Below, piece after piece: positions 29,597 to 38,700 of a stretch of 64,000 nt of DNA. The stretch comes from Pseudooceanicola batsensis HTCC2597 (GTDB lineage Bacteria; Pseudomonadota; Alphaproteobacteria; Rhodobacterales; Rhodobacteraceae), in NCBI RefSeq assembly GCF_000152725.1, contig NZ_CH724131.1, forward strand, positions 2,565,412 to 2,629,411, written 5' to 3'. Positions within the stretch are counted from its first letter, which is position 1. Each line of letters starts with the position of its first letter. The translations under genes and the position numbers were made by a program. The notes beneath the pieces were generated by a model. The model was not told where the DNA came from and made no database searches. It was given only the letters and a program-made list of their open reading frames with translations.

Positions 29597-30594
29597 CGCC
29601 GCAGCCTGTCCAGGATGGCAGCCTTTGGCGCCGGCAGGTCGGCGCGAACACGTGCGGCCACGGGGGCCAGGGCCGGATGGGCGAGGCTGCGCATCATGTG
29701 CGCCCAGACCCGGGGGATCAGATCGACATAGTGCTTCTTGCCGTCGCGCCGCGACAGCCGGGCGAAGACCCCGAGGATTCGCAGGTTCCGCTGCGCGCCG
29801 ACCACGTGATAGCGGGTCTCGAAGGCGTCCCGGTCCAGACCCTGCGCCGCGACGTAGCGCGCGATCATCGCAGAGGCGAGGTCCTCGGGCACGTCGCGGC
29901 GCGCATCCATCAGCAGCGACACGAGGTCGTAGGCCGGATCGCCCAGCATCGCGTCCTGGAAATCCAGCAGCCCGACCCGCGCTACCCCGGCACGCTCCGG
30001 CAGCCAGAGCAGGTTTTCCGCGTGATAGTCCCGCAGAACGGTCACGGAGCATTCGGCATGATCCGACAGGACGGGCGAAAAGGCCTCGATGAAGGCCGCC
30101 CGCGCGGGGACGTCCGGCCCGGTGCTTTCGCCCAGGTACCAGTCGTAGACCAGCGCGGCGAGCGGCGCCATCTCGCCGGCGTCGAACCGGGCGAGGCCGG
30201 GCATCGGCGCGGCGCGATGCAGCGCGATGAGCACATCGACGGCAGCCGCATAGATCGCCTCTTCGCAGGAGGGGTCGCGCTCGACCACACGGGCGAAGAT
30301 GTCGTCGCCCAGATCCTCGATCAGCAGGAACCCGTTACCGGCATCCTCGGCCAGGATGCGCGGCGGTGTCAGGCCGATCCCCTGAAGGTATCGCGCCACG
30401 GCGACAAAGGGCCGGACGTCCTCGTCGCGATCGGGCGGCGCGTCCATCAGGACCGCGCTGTCGCCGCCTAGGAACAGCCGGTCGTACCGCCGGTTCGAGG
30501 CGTCGCCGGCCAGCGGCCGGATCTCGGCCCCGGCCCAGCTTGTGCCCGCTAGGAACGTCCGGGCCAGGTCTTCTCGCGTCGTCATCTCAGGCAT
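29593..30594 (-). CDS. amgK: AmgK-type MurNAc/GlcNAc anomeric kinase
   Basis: A 333-residue aminoglycoside-phosphotransferase-fold kinase. It shows GDASNRRYDRLFLGGDSAVLMDAPPD at the N-lobe, the catalytic loop TVLRDYHAENLLWLP (His-Asp variant with Asp and Asn; residues 206-220) and metal-binding VGLLDFQDAMLGDPAYDLVSLL. These are the usual marks of AmgK, which phosphorylates the anomeric carbon of MurNAc. The neighbouring murU supports the role. It overlaps tsaE by 8 bases and murU by 4. Confidence 0.88.
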   Translation of the reverse strand: MPEMTTREDLARTFLAGTSWAGAEIRPLAGDASNRRYDRLFLGGDSAVLMDAPPDRDEDVRPFVAVARYLQGIGLTPPRILAEDAGNGFLLIEDLGDDIFARVVERDPSCEEAIYAAAVDVLIALHRAAPMPGLARFDAGEMAPLAALVYDWYLGESTGPDVPARAAFIEAFSPVLSDHAECSVTVLRDYHAENLLWLPERAGVARVGLLDFQDAMLGDPAYDLVSLLMDARRDVPEDLASAMIARYVAAQGLDRDAFETRYHVVGAQRNLRILGVFARLSRRDGKKHYVDLIPRVWAHMMRSLAHPALAPVAARVRADLPAPKAAILDRLRR

Positions 30595-31057
30595 CGGTCT
30601 CCGCGGGTAGTCGCGCGGCCCAGGCTTCGGGCCCCTCGGCCTTGATGCGGCGCATGCCGTCCTCCGCCACCTCGAAGGTCAGGCAGAGCGCGCCCGCAGG
30701 GGCGAGATCGCCCAGCCGGTCGGGCCATTCGATCAGGCAGACCGCGGTTTCGAACGCCTCTTCAAGTCCCAGTTCGACGACTTCGGTGGCTGACGACAGG
30801 CGATAGAGGTCCGCGTGCCAGATCTCGCCCGCGCCCGTCTGGTAGGTCTGCACCAGCGTATACGTCGGCGAGGGTACATCCTCGGGGACGTCGAGGAGAG
30901 ACTGGATCAGGCAGCGGGCGAAATGGGTTTTGCCCGCACCGACCGCCCCGTCGAGCAGGATGGTGTCGCCGGGCCGCAACCCTGCCCCGACGAGGCATGC
31001 CAGATCGCCCGTCTCTTCGGGCGAACGGGTCAGGTAGATGCGGTGCGGTCCGGTCAT
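30587..31057 (-). CDS. tsaE: TsaE, tRNA t6A37 synthesis ATPase
   Basis: TsaE, 156 residues, the P-loop ATPase that works with TsaB, TsaC and TsaD to make N6-threonylcarbamoyladenosine in tRNA. Walker A is LLDGAVGAGKTHFARCLIQS at about residues 34-53, followed by PSPTYTLVQTYQ and the Trp-His-Asp-Leu-Tyr-Arg block (IWHADLYRL), with VCLIEWPDRLG. It is the first gene of a run tsaE-amgK-murU-addB-addA joined by 4-8 base overlaps. Its partner tsaD is 10 kb away in this window. Confidence 0.96.
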   Translation of the reverse strand: MTGPHRIYLTRSPEETGDLACLVGAGLRPGDTILLDGAVGAGKTHFARCLIQSLLDVPEDVPSPTYTLVQTYQTGAGEIWHADLYRLSSATEVVELGLEEAFETAVCLIEWPDRLGDLAPAGALCLTFEVAEDGMRRIKAEGPEAWAARLPAETDA

Positions 31058-31100
31058 GGCCCGACATTACAGCCGTGCCGCGCACCCGCAAGCCGAAGCA

Positions 31101-32627
31101 TCAGCCGGTGTTGTGGATTTCGACCAGATGCGGCGCGTGGACGACCCGGAAGGCGGCCAGTGTCGCGCCCCCCTGGAGCGGTTTGAACCGGCAGTCGAGC
31201 CCGCGCCCGTCCTGCATCCGGACCCGCGCATCCCATTCGGTCCTCTCTTCGAAACCGACGGCAAAGTCGCGGAAGTCGCCCCAGACGGGGTCCGGATCGC
31301 AATGTTCCTGCCAGGTGCGCGAGACCTCGCTGACCCTCAGGTCCAGCGGCCTGTCCTCGCCGGGAATGTTCCAGAGCTCGCGATAGGCGGTGTTGGTATA
31401 GCTCAGCACCCCCTGGGGCGAGAACACGGCCAGCGCGTCGTCGAGCGAATCCATCGCCGCCTGCGACAGGTCTATCTGTTCGCGGAACCGGCGCGTCAGG
31501 GTCACTTCGGCGCTGATATCCTCGAACAGGAAAGCCACGGCACCGTTGGGATGCGGCCGGCCGGTCACGCGGTAGGTGCTGCCATGGGGGAGGGTCCAGG
31601 TCTCCTCGTAGCTGCCGTTCTCGGCCGCGGCGATCACGTCGATGATCTTGTCGCGCCAGGTGGTGTAGTCCCGCGGCTCGGGCATGATCATCTCGTTCCT
31701 GAGCCGGTCGAAGAACGACAGGTGATCGGGGCGGCCCGAGAGGAAATCGGGGCTGAGCGCGGTCAGGTCGATCAGGGCGGGATTGAACAGCGCGAGGCGC
31801 CGGTGCCGGTCGAAGATCGCCAACCCGATCGACAGCTGGGCGAAAGTCTTGGTCAGTGTCTGGACAAAGGCGCGCTGGGCCGTTTCCGCCCGGACCACGG
31901 CGGTGACGTCGATGCCGTGATGCAGTCGCATCCCCATCGCCTCTTCCGTACCGATGTCGAACCAGCGATCGGGCGCGTCGGGTCCGGGCTGGAACCTGAT
32001 CCGATGTTGCGCCTTGTCGGGAAAGCTGACGGTGTCGTCGTCGGGGCAGATCACCGGCCTGCGGTCCGCACGGGCGCCGCCTGCGTTGGTCTCCAGCTGG
32101 TGATAAGCGGCGTTGCCCCAGGCCAGCTTGCCGTCGCCGTCGATGATCCACGTCGGGTGCGGAATCCGGGCGAGGATCCATCTGGCGGCGCGCCGGGTCT
32201 GGTCGCGGTACTTTTCGACATGCGCGCCCATCGGGTGCTCCGCCCGCGGATCCGACAGCCGGATGACGGTATCCGATCCGCTGCAGGTGACGCAGAGCCG
32301 GGCCTCGTCCCCGGCATCGCGCGGTTCGAAGCAGGAGGTGCCGTCGCCCTTCGGGGCGGGAAAATCGTCCGGCAGCGCCCGGAACCGGAAGGAGAAATAG
32401 TGCCGCAACCCCGCCGGATCGCCATCCCATGCGTCCATCTCGAGCCGGTCGCGCAGAACGGTGTCGCATTCGGCGATGCGGGACCCTTCGATACGAACGA
32501 TATTGGCCCTCCCCGACCGGGACGGGTTCGTGCGTTTCGCAAGATGAAGCGCCATGAGAACTGCCGTGGCGGCCGTTCCCGCACTGGCGGCGCAAACGAT
32601 CATGATGTCCCCAAGCCCGACGTGCAT
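31101..32627 (-). CDS. membrane-anchored multi-PAS protein without kinase domain
   Basis: A 508-residue protein with one N-terminal membrane segment (about residues 9-27) and three PAS-like repeats. They begin near residue 146 (TWIIDGDGKLAWGNAAYHQL), near residue 260 (LSIGLAIFDRHRRLALFNPA, then a PAS core with YEETWTLPHGSTYRV), and near residue 400 (DALAVFSPQGVLSYTNTAYR). It ends right after the last PAS fold, with no histidine-kinase, GGDEF or effector domain. It sits beside regB in the same orientation, 87 bp downstream of the regB stop. A sensory role is probable; its output is unknown. Confidence 0.75.
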   Translation of the reverse strand: MHVGLGDIMIVCAASAGTAATAVLMALHLAKRTNPSRSGRANIVRIEGSRIAECDTVLRDRLEMDAWDGDPAGLRHYFSFRFRALPDDFPAPKGDGTSCFEPRDAGDEARLCVTCSGSDTVIRLSDPRAEHPMGAHVEKYRDQTRRAARWILARIPHPTWIIDGDGKLAWGNAAYHQLETNAGGARADRRPVICPDDDTVSFPDKAQHRIRFQPGPDAPDRWFDIGTEEAMGMRLHHGIDVTAVVRAETAQRAFVQTLTKTFAQLSIGLAIFDRHRRLALFNPALIDLTALSPDFLSGRPDHLSFFDRLRNEMIMPEPRDYTTWRDKIIDVIAAAENGSYEETWTLPHGSTYRVTGRPHPNGAVAFLFEDISAEVTLTRRFREQIDLSQAAMDSLDDALAVFSPQGVLSYTNTAYRELWNIPGEDRPLDLRVSEVSRTWQEHCDPDPVWGDFRDFAVGFEERTEWDARVRMQDGRGLDCRFKPLQGGATLAAFRVVHAPHLVEIHNTG

Positions 32628-32714
32628 GTGTCCCCCAATGCTCTTGGAACACTAGGGAATCCGAAAATGGTAAAAGATAGATTAACAATTCCCGAAAAGT
32701 GACGCCGATCAGGG

Positions 32715-34112
32715 TCAGGTGGGGATGGCGGGATTCTCGCCCATGGGCACCGGGCTGTCTCCCCTGCGGGCATCGATCTTGCTCCGCGGCCAGACGACCT
32801 CTACCACCGCGCCGGTGCGTTCCGGTTCGTCGCCCGTCCGGGCATACCACTCCGCACCGTTGGCAAAGCTCAGTTCCGCGCCGGTCCGCTCCAGCAGTGT
32901 CTTGGCGATGAACAGGCCCAGCCCCATGCCCTCATAGCCGGGGCGGCGCGCTGCATCCGGATCCGACCGTCGCCGCCGCACGAAGGGGTCGCCGATCCGC
33001 CCGATGACCTGCGGCGCGTACCCCCTCCCGTCGTCCATGATCCGGATCGAGATGCGCTCGGCGGACCAGCGCCCCTCGATCCAGACGCGGTCGGTGGCGA
33101 AATCGACGGCGTTCTGGATCAGGTTGCGCAATCCGTGGATCAGTTCAGGGCGGCGCAGGATGCCCGGCGGCACCGGGTCCGTGCCATCCTCGCTGCGAAA
33201 GTCGAAATCGATCGCCTTGCCCCGCGCACGGTGCGGTTCCGCCGCCTCCTCGACGACCGTAGAAAGGGGGGCCTGCCGCATGTGCAGGTCGTCCTTCCCC
33301 GCGCGCCCCATCGACCGCAGGATGTCGCGGCACCGGTCGGCCTGGTCCCGGATCAGGCGCGCATCCTCGGCCAGGTCCGGCCGGTCCCGCAGATCGTCGG
33401 CCAATTCGGACGAGGTCAGCTTGATCGTCGCCAGCGGCGTCCCCAGCTCGTGCGCCGCCGCCGCGACCACCCCGCCCAGATCGGTCAGCTTCTGTTCCCG
33501 CGCCAGCGCCAGCTGGGTCGCCTGCAGCGCGTCCGACATCGAATGCAGCTCGGTCGCGATCCAGCGCGAGTAGATCCCCAGGAAGATCACCGCGATCACG
33601 ATGGCCAGCCACTGGCCGAACAGGAAGACGTCTGCGATCTGCAGCACGAATCCCTGCGCGGTCCGCAGGGGCAGGTGCAGATCCGACAGGATGGTGACGA
33701 TGGTGATCGCCACGGACCCGATGAACAGGGTCGACCGGCCCGAAAGCGCCATGGCCGACACCGTGACCGGCCCCACCACGAGGATCGAGAACGGGTTGTG
33801 CAGCCCCCCGGTCAGATACAGCAGCAGACCCAGCTGCAGCAGGTCGAACAGCACCATCAGCAGGTTCTGGGTCTCGGACAGGCGCTTGTTCTCGGGAAAG
33901 ATGAACGTGGCGACGAGGTTGCCGATGACCGAGGTTCCCACCACCAGGAAACACAACCCGTATGCCAGGCTCAGCCCGTAGATTTCGCGCGCCACGATCA
34001 GCGCCGCCAGCTGTCCGGTGATCGCCCCCCAGCGCAGCAGGATGATGGTGCGCAGCCGGACCCAGTTGCCCCGGTCCCGGCCTTTCAGGACGTCGAATTC
34101 CGGCTCGGCCAT
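32715..34112 (-). CDS. regB: RegB/PrrB redox-sensing histidine kinase
   Basis: RegB, 465 residues, the membrane kinase controlling photosynthesis, respiration and carbon fixation according to redox state. Six membrane helices occupy about residues 25-175 and contain the quinone-sensing heptapeptide region GGLHNPFS. The H-box is AAAAHELGTPLATIKLTSSEL. The redox-active Cys is conserved in RDQADRCRDILRSMG. N, G1 and G2 boxes are RNLIQNAVDFA, DDGRGYAP and GMGLGLFIAKTLLE. ATG 34,112 was preferred over an upstream start that would add an unrelated 33-residue tail. It is divergent from senC and regA. Confidence 0.96.
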   Translation of the reverse strand: MAEPEFDVLKGRDRGNWVRLRTIILLRWGAITGQLAALIVAREIYGLSLAYGLCFLVVGTSVIGNLVATFIFPENKRLSETQNLLMVLFDLLQLGLLLYLTGGLHNPFSILVVGPVTVSAMALSGRSTLFIGSVAITIVTILSDLHLPLRTAQGFVLQIADVFLFGQWLAIVIAVIFLGIYSRWIATELHSMSDALQATQLALAREQKLTDLGGVVAAAAHELGTPLATIKLTSSELADDLRDRPDLAEDARLIRDQADRCRDILRSMGRAGKDDLHMRQAPLSTVVEEAAEPHRARGKAIDFDFRSEDGTDPVPPGILRRPELIHGLRNLIQNAVDFATDRVWIEGRWSAERISIRIMDDGRGYAPQVIGRIGDPFVRRRRSDPDAARRPGYEGMGLGLFIAKTLLERTGAELSFANGAEWYARTGDEPERTGAVVEVVWPRSKIDARRGDSPVPMGENPAIPT

Positions 34113-34200
34113 GGTGCTGCGCGCTCTTTTGTCCCGATTGCATCCCCGGATGCCATTGTTAAATGTCCCTGCAGAAACTGCAAACCCGACCGGAGCCGAC

Positions 34201-34827
34201 ATGACCCGCATCTACGCCATCGCCGCCGCCGCCGTCATCGGGCTGCTCTCGATCGGGATCTGGGTGTTCACCACCAGCGCCTCGGGCGACAGGTTCGCCC
34301 AATGCCGGGCCAGCGCGGTCGCCGGCGGCGCGGGCCAGATCGGCGGTCCCTTCACCCTGGTGGACGAAACCGGCGCGACGGTGACCCAGGAGGACGTGAT
34401 CGATCAGCCCGCCCTGATCTACTTCGGCTACACCTACTGCCCCGACATCTGTCCCTACGACGCCGCCCGGAATGCCGAGGCGGTCTCGATACTGGACGAT
34501 CGCGGCTACTCGGTGAAGCCCGTCTTCATCACCATCGACCCCGAGCGGGACACGCCCGAGCAGCTGGCCGATTTCACCGACTACCTGCACCCCCGCATGG
34601 TCGGCCTGACCGGCACGCCCGAACAGATCGCCGCCGCCAGCAAGGCCTACCGGACCTACTACCGGAAGCAGCCGACCGAAGTGGGGGACGAGGACTACTA
34701 CCTCGTTGATCACTCGACATTCTCCTATCTCACCCTGCCCGACGAGGGGTTCGTGGAATACTTCCGGCGCGACATCGAGGCCGAAGACATGGCCGACACG
34801 ATCGCCTGCTTTCTGGATGCCAGATAG
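34201..34827 (+). CDS. senC: SenC/Sco1-type copper chaperone
   Basis: SenC (Sco1 family), 208 residues, needed to assemble the CuA centre of cytochrome oxidases. It has an N-terminal membrane anchor (about residues 5-23), a periplasmic thioredoxin fold with the copper-binding CxxxC motif in YFGYTYCPDICPYDAARN (residues 76-93), and the downstream copper-ligand His in DYYLVDHSTFSYL. The 88-bp gap to regB is a shared divergent promoter region. The regB / senC-regA arrangement is characteristic of Rhodobacter relatives. Confidence 0.95.
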   Translation: MTRIYAIAAAAVIGLLSIGIWVFTTSASGDRFAQCRASAVAGGAGQIGGPFTLVDETGATVTQEDVIDQPALIYFGYTYCPDICPYDAARNAEAVSILDDRGYSVKPVFITIDPERDTPEQLADFTDYLHPRMVGLTGTPEQIAAASKAYRTYYRKQPTEVGDEDYYLVDHSTFSYLTLPDEGFVEYFRRDIEAEDMADTIACFLDAR

Positions 34828-34912
34828 CGTTCCGTGAATATTTGACGCTGATCCGTCACCGGGATAGAACCGTACAACCGCCAGACGGCCATCCGAACAG
34901 GAGATCTTGCGC

Positions 34913-35461
34913 ATGAGCGAGGAACTCGATCTGGGAGAGGACAGGTCCCTCCTGCTGGTCGATGACGACGAGCCCTTTCTCAAGCGCCTCGCCAAGGCGA
35001 TGGAGAAGCGCGGCTTCGAAGTCGAGACGGCCGACAGCGTGGCCGCCGGCACGGCCATCGCCACGGCCCGGCCCCCCGCCTACGCGGTCTGCGACCTGCG
35101 CCTGAGCGACGGCAACGGTCTGGACGTGGTCGAGGTGCTGCGCGAGAGACGCCCCGACAGCCGCATCGTCGTCCTGACCGGCTACGGGGCCATCGCCACC
35201 GCCGTGGCCGCGGTCAAGATCGGCGCGACCGACTATCTTTCGAAACCCGCCGATGCGACGGACATCACCAACGCGCTGCTGGCCAAGGGCGAAGGATTGC
35301 CGCCGCCCCCGGAAAATCCGATGAGCGCCGACCGCGTGCGCTGGGAACATATCCAGCGGGTCTACGAACTCTGCGACCGCAACGTCTCGGAAACCGCTCG
35401 ACGGCTCAACATGCACCGGCGCACCTTGCAGCGAATCCTGGCCAAAAGGTCGCCGCGCTAG
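34913..35461 (+). CDS. regA: RegA/PrrA response regulator
   Basis: RegA, 182 residues, the global redox response regulator phosphorylated by RegB. The receiver domain starts DRSLLLVDDDEPFLKRLAKA (acidic pocket), with the phospho-acceptor Asp in AVCDLRLSDGNGLDVVE and the conserved Lys in DYLSKPAD. A proline linker (LPPPPENP) leads to a Fis-type helix-turn-helix ending NVSETARRLNMHRRTLQRIL, nearly invariant in the family. ATG 34,913 was chosen; an in-frame TTG two codons earlier is possible. The stop overlaps the converging acetyltransferase gene by 4 bases. Confidence 0.97.
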   Translation: MSEELDLGEDRSLLLVDDDEPFLKRLAKAMEKRGFEVETADSVAAGTAIATARPPAYAVCDLRLSDGNGLDVVEVLRERRPDSRIVVLTGYGAIATAVAAVKIGATDYLSKPADATDITNALLAKGEGLPPPPENPMSADRVRWEHIQRVYELCDRNVSETARRLNMHRRTLQRILAKRSPR

Positions 35462-35940
35462 AGCTCGTACCGCTTGAGGATCTTGTCCACGACCTGCCCG
35501 TTGCCCATCCGGTATCCCTCGATCCGGCCGTAGTCCTCGAATCCGCGCGACTGGTAATAGGCCAGCCCGCCCGCATTGTCGGCGCGGATGTTGGCCCGGA
35601 TCCAGTCGTATCCGGCCGCTGCCGCCGCCTGCCGCGTCGCGTCGAACAGCGCCGATCCGATGCCCAGCCCTGTCTGGCCGACCCGCGCGAATGTCGCGAT
35701 CTCGGCCACCCGCCCCGACTCGCCGGTCAGCGGCTCGATCCACTGAAAACCCAGAACGGTGCCGCTGTCATTCTCGGCCAGATGCCAGACGGACAGCTCC
35801 GACCGCCCCATCCTGTCGCGCAGGTCCTTTCCCGTCACCGGCTCGGTCATCGCGGTCGTGCCGCCCGCCGCGATCACCTCGTTCAGCAGGTCGGCCATCG
35901 CCCCGGCGTCCAGCGGGCCGGCGCGCCTCACATGGATCAT
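35458..35940 (-). CDS. GNAT-family N-acetyltransferase
   Basis: A 160-residue GNAT acetyltransferase of the phosphinothricin/amino-acid type. It begins IHVRRAGPLDAGAMADLLNE. The acetyl-CoA-binding motif A is around VGQTGLGIGSALFDATRQAA (a Q/GxxGxG/A pattern), and motif B includes NAGGLAYYQSRGFEDYG. The substrate cannot be told. ATG 35,940 overlaps the HD-domain gene's stop by 4 bases. Confidence 0.88.
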   Translation of the reverse strand: MIHVRRAGPLDAGAMADLLNEVIAAGGTTAMTEPVTGKDLRDRMGRSELSVWHLAENDSGTVLGFQWIEPLTGESGRVAEIATFARVGQTGLGIGSALFDATRQAAAAAGYDWIRANIRADNAGGLAYYQSRGFEDYGRIEGYRMGNGQVVDKILKRYEL

Positions 35941-36533
35941 GCGATGGCCCTCAGCAATTCGTCGTGCCGCCGGGTGAAATCGCGGCGCACCTCGACCGGC
36001 GGGCGCAGGTCGATCTTCAACCCCTCGACCAGCGCCGCGTCGGGGCGCCCGAAGAACTTGTCCGCCTCGCCGATCGAGAACCCTGCGATCTGCGTCGCCT
36101 CCATCCAGGCCGATACCCGGTCGGCCTTCTTGATCTTTCGCTTGAGCCTGGGCTGCGTCACCGCCGGCAGTCCGAAGCGGATATGCACCGCCGCCGTCAG
36201 CCGGTCGTCCAACGCGCCGTAGCCCGGTCCGACCGCCGCCTTCACGGGCGAGATCATGTCCCCGATCACGTATTCCGGCGCATCGTGCAGCAGGGCGGTC
36301 AGCTTGTCCGCCGCGCTCGCCGCCGGCTCCATCCGCGAGAACAGCGCCTCGACCAGCAGGGAATGTTCCGCCACCGAATAGGCATAGTCCCCCACCGTCT
36401 GGCCGTTCCAGCGGGCGACGAAGGCCAGCCCGTGGGCGATGTCCTCGATCTCGATATCCACCGGCGTCGGGTCCAGCAGGTCGAGCCGCCGTCCCGACAG
36501 CATCCGTTGCCATGCGCGTGCTTGTTTCGGCAT
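35937..36533 (-). CDS. HD-domain YfbR-like phosphohydrolase
   Basis: A 198-residue HD-domain protein resembling YfbR-type 5'-deoxynucleotidases. Metal-binding residues are seen as His in YSVAEHSLLVEALF, the His-Asp pair in LTALLHDAPEYVIGDMISPVK, and a downstream Asp in IKKADRVSAWMEA. ATG 36,533 follows GGAGGGGTTCG; the open frame upstream is not family-like. It is coupled to the acetyltransferase downstream. The exact nucleotide substrate is inferred only by family. Confidence 0.82.
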   Translation of the reverse strand: MPKQARAWQRMLSGRRLDLLDPTPVDIEIEDIAHGLAFVARWNGQTVGDYAYSVAEHSLLVEALFSRMEPAASAADKLTALLHDAPEYVIGDMISPVKAAVGPGYGALDDRLTAAVHIRFGLPAVTQPRLKRKIKKADRVSAWMEATQIAGFSIGEADKFFGRPDAALVEGLKIDLRPPVEVRRDFTRRHDELLRAIA

Positions 36534-36685
36534 CGAACCCCTCCGTTTGCCGCAGGAATAAAGAGGATCCGGCGGGAAGTCACCGGGTCCGGTCATTCCT
36601 TCGCTCGAGGCCGGGGTCAATGCCCGAATGCACCGCACGATGGTGTCGTGAATTGTTAATCCACGTTACCTAGAAGTTTCGGAAA

Positions 36686-36726
36686 GGCCCTCAGCTTGCC
36701 CTGACGCCGGGCGGGTGGTAGGGGCC
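36686..36726 (+). promoter_or_regulatory. possible structured leader of ahcY
   Basis: In the 224-bp gap before ahcY a nested inverted repeat can fold: outer GGCCCT (36,686-36,691) with AGGGGCC (36,720-36,726), and an inner 8-bp stem with G-U pairs, GCTTGCCC (36,694-36,701) with GGGCGGGT (36,709-36,716). It does not match the SAH or SAM riboswitch consensus I know. The rest of the gap shows nothing clear. Confidence 0.25.
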
Positions 36727-36757
36727 GGACAACACGGATTTGCAGCGGAGCGCCGGC

Positions 36758-38146
36758 ATGGCAAAGGATTACATCGTCAAGGACATTTCTCTGGCCGGCT
36801 ACGGCCGCAAGGAACTCGACATCGCCGAGACCGAGATGCCGGGCCTCATGGCCTGCCGCGAGGAATTCGGTGACAGCAAGCCGCTCAAGGGCGCGCGGAT
36901 CGTCGGCTCGCTCCACATGACGATCCAGACCGCCGTCCTGATCGAGACCCTCGTCGCGCTGGGTGCCGACGTCCGCTGGGCGTCCTGCAACATCTTCTCG
37001 ACCCAGGACCACGCCGCCGCCGCGATTGCCGAGGCCGGTGTGCCTGTCTTCGCGATCAAGGGCCAGACGCTGGAAGAACACTGGGACTACCTCGACAAGT
37101 CCTTCATGTTCGAGGACGGCCCGAACATGATCCTGGACGATGGCGGTGACGCGACGCTCTATGTTCTGCTCGGCGCACGGGCCGAAGCGGGCGAGGATGT
37201 CATCCCCGTCCCCTCCTCGGAAGAGGAAGAGGTGATCAAGAACCAGATCGCCAAGCGGATGAAGGAATCCCCGGGCTGGTTCACCAAGGTGCGGGACCAG
37301 ATCAGGGGCGTTTCCGAGGAAACCACCACCGGCGTCAACCGCCTCTATCAGCTGGTTCGCGACGGACGGCTGCCCTTCCCGGCGATCAACGTGAACGACA
37401 GCGTCACCAAGTCGAAGTTCGACAACAAGTACGGCTGCAAGGAATCCCTCGTCGACGGCATCCGCCGCGCCACCGACACGATGATGGCCGGCAAGGTGGC
37501 CGTGGTCTGCGGCTACGGCGATGTGGGCAAGGGCTCGGCCGCCTCGCTCGCCGGGGCCGGCGCTCGGGTGATCGTGACCGAGGTCGACCCGATCTGCGCC
37601 CTGCAGGCCGCGATGGACGGCTTTCAGGTCACGACGCTGGAGGAGGTGGTCGGCATGGCCGACATCTTCGTCACCACCACAGGCAACAAGGACGTCATCC
37701 GCATCGAGCATATGCGCGAGATGAAGGACATGGCGATCGTCGGCAACATCGGCCACTTCGACAACGAGATCCAGGTGGCCAACCTGAAGAACCACAAGTG
37801 GACCAACATCAAGGAACAGGTGGACATGATCGAGATGCCTTCGGGCAACCGCATCATCCTGCTGTCCGAAGGTCGTCTGCTGAACCTCGGCAACGCCACC
37901 GGGCACCCCTCGTTCGTGATGTCCGCCTCGTTCACCAATCAGGTGCTGGCCCAGATCGAACTCTGGACCAGGGGCGACGACTACGAGAACAAGGTCTACA
38001 TCCTGCCCAAGCACCTCGATGAAAAGGTCGCGCGCCTGCATCTGGACCGGATCGGCGTGAAACTGTCGACCCTCGCGCCCGAGCAGGCCGACTATATCGG
38101 CGTCAAGCCCGAGGGCCCGTTCAAGCCGGAACACTACCGGTACTGA
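36758..38146 (+). CDS. ahcY: S-adenosylhomocysteine hydrolase
   Basis: AhcY, 462 residues. It splits S-adenosylhomocysteine into adenosine and homocysteine, removing the methyltransferase inhibitor. Key blocks are [58 protein letters not shown] and the NAD loop [20 protein letters not shown]. The protein ends in the usual FKPEHYRY. The proteobacterial insertion (about residues 145-185, [20 protein letters not shown]) is present. ATG 36,758 follows GCGGAG. In Rhodobacter, ahcY also lies close to the reg cluster. Confidence 0.97.
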   Translation: MAKDYIVKDISLAGYGRKELDIAETEMPGLMACREEFGDSKPLKGARIVGSLHMTIQTAVLIETLVALGADVRWASCNIFSTQDHAAAAIAEAGVPVFAIKGQTLEEHWDYLDKSFMFEDGPNMILDDGGDATLYVLLGARAEAGEDVIPVPSSEEEEVIKNQIAKRMKESPGWFTKVRDQIRGVSEETTTGVNRLYQLVRDGRLPFPAINVNDSVTKSKFDNKYGCKESLVDGIRRATDTMMAGKVAVVCGYGDVGKGSAASLAGAGARVIVTEVDPICALQAAMDGFQVTTLEEVVGMADIFVTTTGNKDVIRIEHMREMKDMAIVGNIGHFDNEIQVANLKNHKWTNIKEQVDMIEMPSGNRIILLSEGRLLNLGNATGHPSFVMSASFTNQVLAQIELWTRGDDYENKVYILPKHLDEKVARLHLDRIGVKLSTLAPEQADYIGVKPEGPFKPEHYRY

Positions 38147-38168
38147 CGCCCCTGCAGGCGGCATGAAG

Positions 38169-38197
38169 AACCCCCGACCGGCGTCGGGGGTTTTTTT
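38169..38197 (+). terminator. intrinsic terminator of ahcY
   Basis: A perfect 10-bp stem, AACCCCCGAC with GTCGGGGGTT, a CGGC loop and a run of seven T lie 22 bases after the ahcY stop. Confidence 0.95.
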
Positions 38198-38292
38198 ACT
38201 TTACCCGTAAACTTGGCGCGCATTAGGCTCATGCGCACGAGGCCAGGGCGAAAGCAATCGGCTGACTGGCGAAGGTCTAGAGAGGGACACAC

Positions 38293-38634
38293 ATGGGCAA
38301 ACGTGACGAGTTGATCGCGAAATATGCGGAAGACCTGAAGGACAAGTGCGGGATGACCCCGGACATGGACCTGCTGACCAAGGTGACCATCGGCTGCGGG
38401 CCGTCGATCTACGACGACGACGCCTCGACCGTCGCGGCCAGCCAGCCAGGCGAGCTGGAGACCGTCAAGGAAAACTTCCTGATGAAAAAGCTCGGGCTGG
38501 CGGACAGTCCCGATCTGATGGCGGGGATCAACAGCGTGATCGAGACCTATGGCATGTCGAACCGCAACAAGTATCGGGCCGTGATCTACTACATGCTCGT
38601 CAAGCACTTCGGCAAGGAATCGGTCTATTCCTGA
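38293..38634 (+). CDS. DUF2853 family protein
   Basis: A 113-residue small acidic protein of the DUF2853 family: KRDELIAKYAEDLKDKCGMT at the N-terminus, TIGCGPSIYDDDASTVAASQ in the middle and KYRAVIYYMLVKHFGKESVY at the end. No catalytic motif or membrane segment is seen. It has its own upstream gap after the ahcY terminator and a terminator downstream, so it is probably a single-gene unit. Function unknown. Confidence 0.85.
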   Translation: MGKRDELIAKYAEDLKDKCGMTPDMDLLTKVTIGCGPSIYDDDASTVAASQPGELETVKENFLMKKLGLADSPDLMAGINSVIETYGMSNRNKYRAVIYYMLVKHFGKESVYS

Positions 38635-38663
38635 ACGGCGGGTGTCGCCTGCAACGGGACAGG

Positions 38664-38691
38664 GGGTCCGGTCGAAAGGCCGGGCCCTTTT
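38664..38691 (+). terminator. intrinsic terminator after the DUF2853 gene
   Basis: GGGTCCGGTC pairs with GGCCGGGCCC (10 bp with two G-U pairs), with a GAAA loop and four T, 29 bases after the stop. Confidence 0.85.
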
Positions 38692-38700
38692 ACGTTCGGA

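Noticed and set aside
36534-36757. SAH riboswitch upstream of ahcY
   Set aside because: The conserved SAH-riboswitch core was not found; only a generic nested hairpin remains.
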